A stretch of DNA of 14,473 nucleotides from Pseudomonadota bacterium (GCA_030673265.1 DAOVJK010000042.1:1-14473), one strand, 5' to 3'; shown: positions 1 to 7,198, counted from the first letter of the stretch. The notes: generated by a model not told the origin, from the sequence alone. A program made the numbers and translations.

Positions 1-553
1 GATGTTCCTTGAATCTTTTGGTCTCCTGCCCTCCTCCCCGACGAGAGCTAATCGCTTCTCCCAAGGCGGTTATGCTGACCTTGGCTGTGCCTTGTCCGAT
101 GAAGCCCAGTTTTTCAGCGCCGGTTTGGGTCATGTCAATGATTCTGCCCTTGTGAAATGGGCCCCTGTCGTTAACTCTGACGGTCATCTCCCGGCCATTT
201 TCCAGGTTCTTAACGAGCAGAAAGGTGTTCATCGGCAGGGTCTTGTGGGCTGCGGTGGTGCCGTGCATATTGTAAGTTTCACCGTTGGAGGTTTTCCGGC
301 CGTGAAAATCACGGCCATACCAGGAAGCGAGGCCGGTTTCCTGGAAACCTTGCGAGGAGGGGATGGGATAATAGCTTTTCCCCATTATTTTATAGGGTCT
401 CTGGGTTGGCGGGATCCGATTGCTTTTTGGGATAGTCTGCGGGGGGCGGCTGTCGGTGCTGATTAGGACCGGGGCCGGGAGCTCAGCGCAGCCGGAGAGC
501 ATCATCATCCCGAACATTAAAGGGACAGTTATTACTGGGATTATTGATTTCAT
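1..553 (-). CDS. rlpA: RlpA-family septal lipoprotein (lytic transglycosylase), 3' end beyond window
   Basis: RlpA proteins are outer-membrane lipoproteins that bind septal peptidoglycan; in Pseudomonas aeruginosa RlpA cleaves glycan strands lacking stem peptides. The first 184 residues are visible. Residues 1-21 are a signal peptide ending in the lipobox LSGC, so Cys22 would be lipidated. A proline-rich linker follows. The double-psi beta-barrel domain begins near residue 74 (GLASWYG, then FHGRKTSNGE). Glu92, His103 and Asp129 (VNDRGPF) have the same mutual spacing as the P. aeruginosa catalytic residues E120, H131 and D157, so an active enzyme is likely. The ATG shares its A with the TAA of the upstream cytochrome gene, which suggests translational coupling; AAGGA lies about 12 bases before the start. 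No SPOR domain is reached before the window edge, so whether one follows is unknown. Family assignment is firm; lytic activity is inferred. Confidence 0.93.
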   Translation of the reverse strand, partial: MKSIIPVITVPLMFGMMMLSGCAELPAPVLISTDSRPPQTIPKSNRIPPTQRPYKIMGKSYYPIPSSQGFQETGLASWYGRDFHGRKTSNGETYNMHGTTAAHKTLPMNTFLLVKNLENGREMTVRVNDRGPFHKGRIIDMTQTGAEKLGFIGQGTAKVSITALGEAISSRRGGGQETKRFKEH

Positions 554-2040
554 TATTGCGTATTTTCCTTGTGATGTGTTGGTGGCAGGAGGTTTGAAAA
601 TCGCTGCCGATAGAAGGCCCCAGCCTTACCAATGGTGTGGGGGGTATATGGCCTGAGTTGCTTGCTTTTGCCGCTGACGGAATCAAAAATGGTTTCGCCT
701 TCCTCGTCAACCCAGGTGATTTGCAGGTCAAGGACCGGTCGCATGACCTGCAAGCGGCCCAGCTGATCGAAATCAATGATGGGTTTTGCCCACCGTCTGA
801 TTTTGAATCCCTTTAACCACAGACCTGGTTTGCTTTTGCCGGTTATTTTGTCGGTCATGGCCGGGCTCCAGACCTCCTCACCATAGATGCCGTTTAATAA
901 CAGCACCTCAACCTCCGAGCTGTCCTGTACGAATAGTTCGTCCCACTCGTCGTAGTCATCATGATCGATTCTGAGCAGATGGGTGTTTTGATCGTTGTAG
1001 CTCCACTGGGCGTGACAGACGGTGCAGGCCATTTTCTTTCGATATCGGCTGTGGGCCGGGTGTGATGCGGGCGGCACCAGGATTTTGCGACCTCCCTGGC
1101 GGGTTGTGAGAAGCAGTTGTCCTGATTTAGTTGCGAGATGAGCGGCAGGCAGGGGCTGCTCAGTTTGTTGCAGATGACAGGCCTCGCAACTGATGGTTTG
1201 CATAGAGTTGCCGGCATGCATGGCGATGTGACAGTCGCTGCAAGTCATCCCAGCCTGCTGGTGGATGTCGGGGCTGAGCGTGTGCTGTTCGACTGCATAT
1301 GGCCGTGGCGCGTATGAGCCGTCTGGCTGGTAGGGGGTGCGATACTCGTGCTTGAAGTCGTGGTCGAAGCGGCCATAATAATCGCTGCCGACCCGGTTGC
1401 CGTAATGACAGCTCAGGCAGCGATCGTCGGTTGGTTTGCTGAGAAATTGATGTGAAACCAGCTTGCCGTCTTGATATTCGAGGTGACAGGCGGCACAGCC
1501 GGTGCCGTGGCGCACCTGTGAATATTCATCTCCCTCATAATAAACATGGCAGCGCAGGCAGCGACGCCGTAACAGGTCGTCGGCTAATTGCAGGGGTGAG
1601 GTGGGGGGCTCGGTAACCGGGATGTCTTGCAATGTTGGCAGATCTTGGTCGGCCCCGAAATGGCGGCGGACCAAATTGGTTTCATTTTTAAGGGTGAAGT
1701 GACTATTTGTCACGGCGGTAGTGGTCTGTTGGTGACAGCCGCCGCATTTTTTCTGCATCGTGCTTGGATGGGCGGGACGAGGGATCAGGCTGAGATGGGC
1801 GGCGTCAAAGTCTGCGGTCTGGTTGTCACCATCATGGCATGAGCTGCAGGACAAGGTGGCGTGGGTCCCTGCCAAAGTGTAAGGATGGCAAGATTGGCAG
1901 CCGGGCACGACTGGAGCCGACAAGGTGGTTTCGGTCACCACTTCGGGGGTCAGTGATTTTTCGGCTTGATCCTCGCTGCAGCCTGGCAGGGAGAATATAA
2001 GCAAAATCGATATGCTAGCAATGAATTTGTATCGTGACAT
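553..2040 (-). CDS. nine-haem c-type cytochrome lipoprotein
   Basis: This is a probable periplasm-facing electron-transfer protein of 495 residues. Residues 1-20 form a hydrophobic signal ending in the lipobox LPGC, so Cys21 is the expected lipidated residue. Nine CXXCH haem c motifs begin at residues 48, 65, 99, 161, 182, 208, 267, 285 and 339. Many extra histidines between them can serve as distal ligands. The last 150 residues hold no haem motif; they are acidic at first and then mixed, and look like a separate domain. I chose the ATG at 2040 because it gives a clean lipoprotein signal. A TTG at 2061 would add seven residues, and neither start has a clear Shine-Dalgarno sequence. The gene overlaps rlpA by one base. 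The haem pattern suggests the broad cytochrome c3 / multihaem (NapC/NrfH-unlike) group, but I do not recognise the exact family, and redox partner and substrate are unknown. Confidence 0.9.
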   Translation of the reverse strand: MSRYKFIASISILLIFSLPGCSEDQAEKSLTPEVVTETTLSAPVVPGCQSCHPYTLAGTHATLSCSSCHDGDNQTADFDAAHLSLIPRPAHPSTMQKKCGGCHQQTTTAVTNSHFTLKNETNLVRRHFGADQDLPTLQDIPVTEPPTSPLQLADDLLRRRCLRCHVYYEGDEYSQVRHGTGCAACHLEYQDGKLVSHQFLSKPTDDRCLSCHYGNRVGSDYYGRFDHDFKHEYRTPYQPDGSYAPRPYAVEQHTLSPDIHQQAGMTCSDCHIAMHAGNSMQTISCEACHLQQTEQPLPAAHLATKSGQLLLTTRQGGRKILVPPASHPAHSRYRKKMACTVCHAQWSYNDQNTHLLRIDHDDYDEWDELFVQDSSEVEVLLLNGIYGEEVWSPAMTDKITGKSKPGLWLKGFKIRRWAKPIIDFDQLGRLQVMRPVLDLQITWVDEEGETIFDSVSGKSKQLRPYTPHTIGKAGAFYRQRFSNLLPPTHHKENTQ

Positions 2041-2195
2041 GTCAGGGATATTTATAAACAATTCTATAAAAAAAATATCTATAAAAAACAGCTGTTGTTT
2101 ATTCTTATCAAGAAGCTAGAGAAATTGATGAATATGGGCGATTCCTGGCCAATTTTCTCTTGGAGAAATCAAGCTGTATTGATATAGTGGTTTCC
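2041..2195. promoter_or_regulatory. AT-rich divergent intergenic region with inverted repeats
   Basis: This gap separates the minus-strand cytochrome-rlpA pair from pyrG and should hold both promoters. It contains a perfect 10-bp palindrome AACAGCTGTT at 2087-2096, extended imperfectly to 2083-2100. It also has a small inverted repeat, TTCTT-3-AAGAA, at 2102-2114. An 11-bp direct repeat (TCTATAAAAAA) occurs at 2063-2073 and 2078-2088. On the minus strand these repeats read as two TATAGA elements, like -10 boxes, 15 bp apart. I could not find a convincing -35/-10 pair for pyrG. Regulatory use of the palindrome is inference. Confidence 0.35.
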
Positions 2196-3851
2196 ATGAA
2201 AAAAATCAGCCAAACTCAAAAAACAAAGTTTATTTTTATCACCGGCGGGGTTCTTTCTTCTTTAGGTAAGGGGTTGGCGGCAGCAGCCATCGGCGCCTTG
2301 ATGGAATGTCGCGGATTGAGCATTACTTTCCAAAAGCTTGATCCCTACATAAACGTCGATCCGGGCACCATGAACCCCTTCCAGCATGGCGAGGTTTATG
2401 TTACCGACGATGGGGCCGAGACGGATCTCGATCTCGGTCATTATGAGCGTTATACGTCGGCGGTATTGGGCCAGAGGAACAATTATACCACCGGCCGCAT
2501 CTATAACTCGGTAATCACCAAGGAGCGTCGCGGCGATTATCTGGGCGGGACCGTCCAGGTTATTCCCCATATTACCGATGAGATTAAAAACGCGATCCAT
2601 CAGCTCGATGGTGAGACGGACATCGCTATTATTGAGATTGGCGGCACCATTGGCGATATTGAGAGCTTGCCCTTTATGGAGGCGATTCGGCAGTTTCGGC
2701 TCGATGTCGGCAAGGAAAATTCGATATTCATTCATGTGACCTGGGTCCCGTATATCAAGACCGCCTGCGAGTTCAAGACCAAACCTACTCAACATTCGGT
2801 CAAGGAGCTGCTGGCAATCGGCATCCAGCCCGATATCCTGCTCTGCCGCACCGAGCAGCAGTTGAGTCGGGAACTTAAAGAAAAAATCTCCCTGTTCTGT
2901 AACGTCCCCACCGATGCGGTCATTACCGCCCAGGACGTCGAGAGTATTTATGAGGTCCCCCTCTGCTTTAACCGGGAAGGTCTGGATGACAAGATCCTCT
3001 CGTTGCTGCATGTCTGGACCGGCGCCCCGAAACTGGAGACCTGGCAGGAGCTGGTTCGGAAGGTCCAGCATCCGACCAATCGGGTGATCATTGCCATTAT
3101 CGGTAAGTACGTTGATTTGACTGAATCATACAAGAGTCTGCACGAGTCGCTGGTGCACGGCGGCATTGCCAATGATGCCCATATCGAACTGCGTTACGTC
3201 AGTGCCGAGGATCTCGAAAATCAGGACTCGGATGCCCTGCTGGCCGGTTGTCACGGTATTCTGGTGCCAGGCGGTTTCGGTAAGCGGGGTGTGGAAGGCA
3301 AGGTCAAGGCCATCACCTATGCCCGGGAGAAAAAGATCCCCTTCTTCGGCATCTGTCTCGGCATGCAGCTGGCCGTGGTTGAATTTGCCCGCAACGTGGT
3401 GGGCTGGCAGGATGCCGACAGTAGCGAATTCGATCTCGACACCTCCCATCCGGTGATCTATCTGATGAAGGAGTGGTTCGATTACCGGACTAACCAGCTT
3501 CAGGTTCGGGACGAGTCCTCCGAGATGGGCGGGACCCTGCGCCTGGGTGCTTACCCCTGTCAGGTTATTAAGAAAACATCTGCCTCTGCTGCCTATGGCG
3601 ATAAAGAGATATTTGAACGGCATCGTCATCGCTATGAATTTAACCCCAAATTCCGTGCAGAATTGGAAGGCAAAGGGTTGGTGATCAGCGGTGTTTCACC
3701 GGATAACACCTTGGTTGAGATTGTTGAACTGCAAGACCATCCCTGGTTTGTGGGCTGTCAGTTTCACCCGGAATTCAAGTCGCAGCCCCTGAACCCGCAC
3801 CCCTTGTTTCGTGAGTTCATTAAGGCTTCACTTAAGCATTCAGGGGAATAA
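2196..3851 (+). CDS. pyrG: CTP synthase (glutamine-hydrolysing)
   Basis: PyrG aminates UTP to CTP using ATP and glutamine in the cytoplasm. The 551 residues fit the usual 530-550. The N-terminal synthetase domain has the ATP-binding loop GGVLSSLGKG at about 17-26, the conserved stretch KLDPYINVDPGTMNPFQHGE at 47-66, and the UTP-site signature KTKPTQHSVKEL at 194-205. The C-terminal class I glutamine amidotransferase domain has the oxyanion strand PGGFG near 358, nucleophile Cys387 in GICLGMQ, and the His524/Glu526 pair in QFHPEF. All catalytic residues are present. I chose ATG at 2196 because the conserved start of the family follows soon after; upstream in-frame TTG (2160) and GTG (2187) are alternatives, and no strong ribosome site marks any of them. 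It is first in the cluster with kdsA, matching the need for CTP to activate Kdo as CMP-Kdo. Confidence 0.97.
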   Translation: MKKISQTQKTKFIFITGGVLSSLGKGLAAAAIGALMECRGLSITFQKLDPYINVDPGTMNPFQHGEVYVTDDGAETDLDLGHYERYTSAVLGQRNNYTTGRIYNSVITKERRGDYLGGTVQVIPHITDEIKNAIHQLDGETDIAIIEIGGTIGDIESLPFMEAIRQFRLDVGKENSIFIHVTWVPYIKTACEFKTKPTQHSVKELLAIGIQPDILLCRTEQQLSRELKEKISLFCNVPTDAVITAQDVESIYEVPLCFNREGLDDKILSLLHVWTGAPKLETWQELVRKVQHPTNRVIIAIIGKYVDLTESYKSLHESLVHGGIANDAHIELRYVSAEDLENQDSDALLAGCHGILVPGGFGKRGVEGKVKAITYAREKKIPFFGICLGMQLAVVEFARNVVGWQDADSSEFDLDTSHPVIYLMKEWFDYRTNQLQVRDESSEMGGTLRLGAYPCQVIKKTSASAAYGDKEIFERHRHRYEFNPKFRAELEGKGLVISGVSPDNTLVEIVELQDHPWFVGCQFHPEFKSQPLNPHPLFREFIKASLKHSGE

Positions 3852-3912
3852 GGTCGGGAGTCGATTGTGGTCGGCTTTCTATCCCAACTTCTGTTTATAG
3901 AGGGAGGACAAA

Positions 3913-4749
3913 ATGGATATAGTTAATATTAAGGATTATTTCGAGGTCGGCCCCGGTCGACCTTTTTTATTGATCGCCGGGCCTTGTGTTCTGGAGTCCG
4001 AGGAGATGGCGATGGAGGTCGCCGGCACGCTCAAGGAGATTTGTGGCAGGTTGGGGATGTCCTATGTGTTCAAGACCTCTTTTGATAAGGCCAACCGAAC
4101 CTCGCTTGATTCGTACCGTGGCCCGGGGATTGACAAGGGGCTTGAAATTATGGCCCGGGTGCGTGAGACCATCGGGGTGCCGATTATTTCCGATATCCAT
4201 GAAGTTGATCAGGTGGAACAGGCGGCGGCAGTTCTGGATATTCTGCAGATTCCCGCTTTTCTGTGCCGGCAGACCGACCTGCTGGTGGCCGCCGGTCAGT
4301 CCGGCAAGCCGATCAGTCTAAAAAAAGGTCAATTCCTGTCTCCCTGGGACATGAAGCATGCGGTCAGTAAGATCAAGTGGAGCGGTAATCGCAATTTGCT
4401 GCTGACCGAACGCGGCGCGATGCTCGGTTACAACAATCTGGTCGTCGATATGCGCGCCTTCCCGGTGATGCGCTCGATGGGCTGCCCGGTGATCTACGAT
4501 GCTACCCATAGCGTCCAGTTGCCCGGCGGTGCTGGCGGCAGTTCCGGTGGCCAGCGCGAGTTTATCCCCTTTCTGGCCAGGGCGGCGGTAGCAGCCGGGA
4601 TCGACGGGATCTTCATGGAAGTTCATCCCGACCCGGAAAATTCTCTCTGCGATGGGCCTAATTCCTGGCCGCTGGATGAGATCGAGCCGTTGCTTGAGAG
4701 TCTGCTGGCGATTCACCGGGCTACTGTACCATATGTTGAGGTGGACTGA
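3913..4749 (+). CDS. kdsA: 3-deoxy-8-phosphooctulonate synthase, metal-dependent type
   Basis: KdsA condenses phosphoenolpyruvate with arabinose 5-phosphate to Kdo 8-phosphate, the first committed step towards the Kdo of lipid A-core. At 278 residues it has normal length. The family core is clear: LLIAGPCVLES at 19-29, KTSFDKANRTS at 54-64, LKKGQFLSPWDMK at 136-148, and ATHSVQLPGG at 197-206. Cys25, His199, Glu236 and Asp247 match the spacing of the Aquifex aeolicus metal ligands (C11, H185, E222, D233) exactly. This is therefore the metal-requiring class and not the E. coli-type enzyme, which has Asn at the cysteine position. A strong ribosome site, GGGAGGA, lies just before the ATG. It is 61 bases behind pyrG with no obvious terminator between, and one base before kdsC, so co-transcription is likely. 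Confidence 0.97.
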   Translation: MDIVNIKDYFEVGPGRPFLLIAGPCVLESEEMAMEVAGTLKEICGRLGMSYVFKTSFDKANRTSLDSYRGPGIDKGLEIMARVRETIGVPIISDIHEVDQVEQAAAVLDILQIPAFLCRQTDLLVAAGQSGKPISLKKGQFLSPWDMKHAVSKIKWSGNRNLLLTERGAMLGYNNLVVDMRAFPVMRSMGCPVIYDATHSVQLPGGAGGSSGGQREFIPFLARAAVAAGIDGIFMEVHPDPENSLCDGPNSWPLDEIEPLLESLLAIHRATVPYVEVD

Positions 4750-4750
4750 G

Positions 4751-5401
4751 ATGGGTAATGGCAGTTGCGGCTCGGGGGGCAATGGTTATCCGTCCGACTG
4801 TGAAGTTACCCAGGGTCTGCGGGAACGGTCTGAATCACGCAATAATGTTGGCCAACGTAGCTATGCCTGGCGGGCTAATCTCGAAAGGGCTGCCGGCATA
4901 AAGCTGTTACTGCTCGATGTGGACGGGGTTCTGACCGACAGTTCGATTATCTATCTCCCTGATGGTGTCGAGACCAAGGCTTTCAGTACCAAAGACGGGT
5001 TGGGTATCAGGCTCTTGCAGAAGGCCGGGGTGGAAGTCGGAATTATCACCGCCCGCAGGTCGGAGGTTGTGCAACGGCGGGCCGAAAATCTCGGCATCAC
5101 TCTGCTTTACCAGGGCGCCGGTGCCAAGCGTGAAGTATACGAAAAGATTATTGCCGATCTCGGCTTGACCCCGGAGCAGGTCGCCTATATGGGTGATGAT
5201 TGGCTCGACCTGCCGGTTATGACCAGGGTCGGTCTGGCGGCAGCGGTGGCCGATGCAGTGCTGGAAGTCTGCCAGATCGCCCATTATGTAACCAGTAGCC
5301 CCGGTGGCCGGGGCGCGGTTCGGGAAGTCTGCGACCTGATCATTGAAGCCCACGGCAAACGGGATGAACTCCTCGCCCAATATCTTGACTATGAACGTTA
5401 A
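4751..5401 (+). CDS. kdsC: 3-deoxy-D-manno-octulosonate 8-phosphate phosphatase, KdsC, with N-terminal extension
   Basis: KdsC is a HAD-superfamily phosphatase that releases phosphate from Kdo 8-phosphate to give Kdo. All HAD motifs are visible in the 216 residues: motif I DVDGVLTD with Asp56 (nucleophile) and Asp58, motif II in GIITARRSE, the motif III lysine in AKREVYEK, and motif IV GDDWLDL. The C-terminal GGRGAVREVCDLI tail is typical of KdsC and in homologues helps close a neighbouring subunit's active site. The odd part is about 48 hydrophilic Gly/Ser/Arg-rich residues before the core; KdsC proteins usually start near the core. No in-frame ATG, GTG or TTG lies between the chosen ATG and motif I, and GAGGTGG stands six bases upstream of that ATG, so the extension is probably translated. 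The gene follows kdsA by one base and its end overlaps lptC by 11 bases. Confidence 0.93.
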   Translation: MGNGSCGSGGNGYPSDCEVTQGLRERSESRNNVGQRSYAWRANLERAAGIKLLLLDVDGVLTDSSIIYLPDGVETKAFSTKDGLGIRLLQKAGVEVGIITARRSEVVQRRAENLGITLLYQGAGAKREVYEKIIADLGLTPEQVAYMGDDWLDLPVMTRVGLAAAVADAVLEVCQIAHYVTSSPGGRGAVREVCDLIIEAHGKRDELLAQYLDYER

Positions 5402-5951
5402 AAGGAATTTCGTCTGGTTACTGCCTCTGCTGATCATTATAAGCGGTCCCCTTTGGTGGTCTGGTGTTGGTGAGCTGCTCAAGCCGAGGGGCAGCTTTGA
5501 TGCTCCTGCCCCTCCTCCCAGGACCCAACTGAAGACTTTTGTTCTGGATGAGGTGCTTCTGGTCCAGAATCGAGATGGCCGTGACGAATTCACCCTTAAA
5601 GCAGCCAGGATTAATAGTGGTATCCATGAGGATGTCCTCGAGCTCGAAAAAATTGAAGTGCAGCTGGTTGGTGATGATGGGCGCCCAACCCTTTTAAGCG
5701 GCGGGGAAGCCATTTATCATACCGGGCAGCAGATTATTACCATCATCGATAATGTTCGCCTGCAAACCGCTGACGGTCAAGAAATGAGGACTGAGGCCTT
5801 GCGTTATCTGACCAAGTACCGGAAGCTCAAAACCGCCGAAAATGTCTGGCTGGCCGACGAGAAGGTCCAGGTTGCCGGCGGCAACATGTTCTATGATCTG
5901 ATCGATGGTAATTTTCGGATTGGCGGTGGAGTTCGGGTGGATTTGTACTGA
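5391..5951 (+). CDS. lptC: LPS export ABC transporter periplasmic protein LptC
   Basis: LptC is the bitopic inner-membrane subunit that takes LPS from LptB2FG and passes it to the LptA bridge. The 186 residues match the family size (about 190). One N-terminal membrane helix (residues about 7-23, VWLLPLLIIISG) is followed by a periplasmic beta-rich domain. This contains the typical stretch from FVLDEVLLVQ to LKAARI, later GGEAIYHTGQQII, and repeated strands to the C-terminus (GGGVRVDLY). I chose ATG 5391 because it places the membrane helix right at the start; it overlaps the kdsC end by 11 bases. In-frame ATG 5364 is a possible longer start. The ribosome site is weak, so translation may depend on coupling to kdsC. 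Sequence identity in this family is low; position behind kdsC supports the call. Confidence 0.88.
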   Translation: MNVKRNFVWLLPLLIIISGPLWWSGVGELLKPRGSFDAPAPPPRTQLKTFVLDEVLLVQNRDGRDEFTLKAARINSGIHEDVLELEKIEVQLVGDDGRPTLLSGGEAIYHTGQQIITIIDNVRLQTADGQEMRTEALRYLTKYRKLKTAENVWLADEKVQVAGGNMFYDLIDGNFRIGGGVRVDLY

Positions 5952-6096
5952 TCTGCTGGTTTCAACCGCCTTATCTTTAGCGTTTGCCTGGTTCTGTTGC
6001 TATAGGTGATTCCTGTTGGTCGAGACCCGATCCCGCCTCTACAGCATTAGCAACGATTGGAAAATTCAGAAGGTCCATCCTGCAAGGAGAACTGTG
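5952..6096 (+). other. lptC-pyrF gap; possible trace of an lptA signal peptide
   Basis: This 145-bp gap sits where lptA normally follows lptC. Reading on in the lptC frame after its TGA gives FNRLIFSVCLVLLL and then a TAG at 6003-6005, a hydrophobic run like the start of a secreted protein's signal peptide. It has no ATG, GTG or TTG start, and the frame beyond the TAG holds no recognisable LptA sequence. I see no clear terminator and no convincing promoter. Calling it an lptA relic is a weak inference; a chance hydrophobic frame is equally possible. Confidence 0.2.
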
Positions 6097-6810
6097 ATGT
6101 CAGCCAAAGATATAGATCTGCGTGATCGGATAATTCTGGCCCTGGACGTGGAAAATCATGACATGGCCAAAGAACTTGTCAAAAAGACCGAGTCTCATCT
6201 TGGCTTTTATAAAGTTGGTTTGCAGCTTTTCATGTCCGGCTGGTTCGAGACGGTTGACTGGCTGGTAGATCGCGGTCACAAAGTGATGCTCGATCTCAAG
6301 TTTTTTGATATCCCCGAAACCGTTAAACTGGCGGTGGCCCAGATCCGGGAGCGGGGGGTGTCGCTGGCTACCATCCATGGCAATGATGCCATCATTAGAG
6401 GAGCGCTGGAGGAGAAAGGTGATCTCAAGCTCTTGGCGGTCACCGTCTTGACCAGTTTCGGCGAAGAGGATCTGCGGGCGATGGGGATGACCCAGTCCAT
6501 TGAGGATCTGGTGCTCTATCGGGCCAGACGTGCCCTGGAACTTGGCTGTGACGGTGTGGTTTCATCCGGACTGGAGGCGGCAAGGCTCCGCCATGAACTG
6601 GGCGATAAATTGTTACTGGTTACGCCCGGGATCAGGCCGGGCGCCAATGTCATGGATGATAGCGACGACCAAACCCGGGTTATGACTGCCGGCAGGGCTC
6701 TGGCCAACGGCGCGGATCACGTCGTGGTTGGCAGGCCGATAAGCAAGGCTGTTGACCCGATCGCGGTGATTGAAGGTATGCAAGCTGATATTGCCAACTC
6801 CCTGGGCTAA
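6097..6810 (+). CDS. pyrF: orotidine 5'-phosphate decarboxylase
   Basis: PyrF decarboxylates OMP to UMP, the last step of de novo pyrimidine synthesis, in the cytoplasm. The 237 residues are the usual length for the bacterial group I enzyme. The signature is intact: ALDV with Asp17, Lys39 in FYKVG, the catalytic DLKFFDIP with Asp66, Lys68 and Asp71, VTVLTS at 115-120, the phosphate-binding TPGIRP at 176-181, and VVGRPI at 210-215. The start is ATG 6097, eight bases after AAGGAGA (6084-6090). A GTG at 6094 is the only close rival, and longer in-frame starts upstream add residues foreign to the family. It lies 145 bases behind lptC on the same strand, possibly in the same transcript, and supplies UMP that PyrG (after phosphorylation to UTP) converts to CTP. 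It converges on the minus-strand membrane operon after 49 bases. Confidence 0.96.
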   Translation: MSAKDIDLRDRIILALDVENHDMAKELVKKTESHLGFYKVGLQLFMSGWFETVDWLVDRGHKVMLDLKFFDIPETVKLAVAQIRERGVSLATIHGNDAIIRGALEEKGDLKLLAVTVLTSFGEEDLRAMGMTQSIEDLVLYRARRALELGCDGVVSSGLEAARLRHELGDKLLLVTPGIRPGANVMDDSDDQTRVMTAGRALANGADHVVVGRPISKAVDPIAVIEGMQADIANSLG

Positions 6811-6859
6811 CTATCCGAAAAATCGTCTTCTCGATCGGCAGCAATCATCAACTCTAGTG

Positions 6860-7198
6860 CTACTCTTGTCCGCAACCAACCCGATAAGAGTCAATAATAC
6901 CAATCAGCCAGGCAATGAATAAAACCGCTGTCGCAATATTCAGCAGTTGTGCTTCAGGTCCTGTTGTTTGGTTTGTGATTAATTCTGCAATTGCTGCGAC
7001 ATCCAGCGGGACTTCACCGCGTTGGATTTTTTCGGTTATACGCAGAGCCTTCTCTATCGCGGTTGCAACCAGGAAGTAAAGGCTGGCCACCGAAGCTCCG
7101 GCTAAAATCACAGCGGCAACATATTTCTTTAAGAGTAAATGGCCGGCCCCGGGAAAGAGCAGGGCTGATAACAGGGCGGCTTTTATTGCTTTATTCAT
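6860..7198 (-). CDS. small membrane protein, TM2-like, third gene of the membrane operon
   Basis: I do not recognise a named family. The 112-residue product has a hydrophobic N-terminal hairpin (about 7-21 and 28-48), then an amphipathic acidic/basic linker (about 49-83). A last membrane helix (about 85-102) follows and ends in IGIIDSYRVG. The combination of an early FPGAGHLLLKKY and a late aromatic/aspartate DSYR resembles the PGxGxxYxGK...DAYR pattern seen in TM2-type and similar small membrane proteins, so it may be a distant relative. The ATG at 7198 has AGGA nine bases upstream. It is the most downstream gene of three on this strand, 85 bases behind its neighbour. The gap can form a GC-rich stem (CTCCGCC/GGTGGAG around 7262-7280) but no T-run follows on the minus strand, so read-through is likely. 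Function is unknown. Confidence 0.72.
   Translation of the reverse strand: MNKAIKAALLSALLFPGAGHLLLKKYVAAVILAGASVASLYFLVATAIEKALRITEKIQRGEVPLDVAAIAELITNQTTGPEAQLLNIATAVLFIAWLIGIIDSYRVGCGQE

Noticed and set aside
1..466. 154-codon plus-strand frame at the left edge
   Set aside because: It is the complement of rlpA, whose lipobox, beta-barrel motifs and catalytic triad are clear on the minus strand.
2262..3071. 269-codon frame antisense to pyrG
   Set aside because: Fully covered by the intact CTP synthase gene; the product matches no family and no ribosome site is evident.
4907..5713. 268-codon frame antisense to kdsC and lptC
   Set aside because: It spans two well-supported genes and their overlap, with no recognisable product.
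6811..6859. Bidirectional terminator between pyrF and the convergent membrane operon
   Set aside because: Only a four-bp ATCG/CGAT stem with a short T-run on the minus strand is visible, too weak to annotate.
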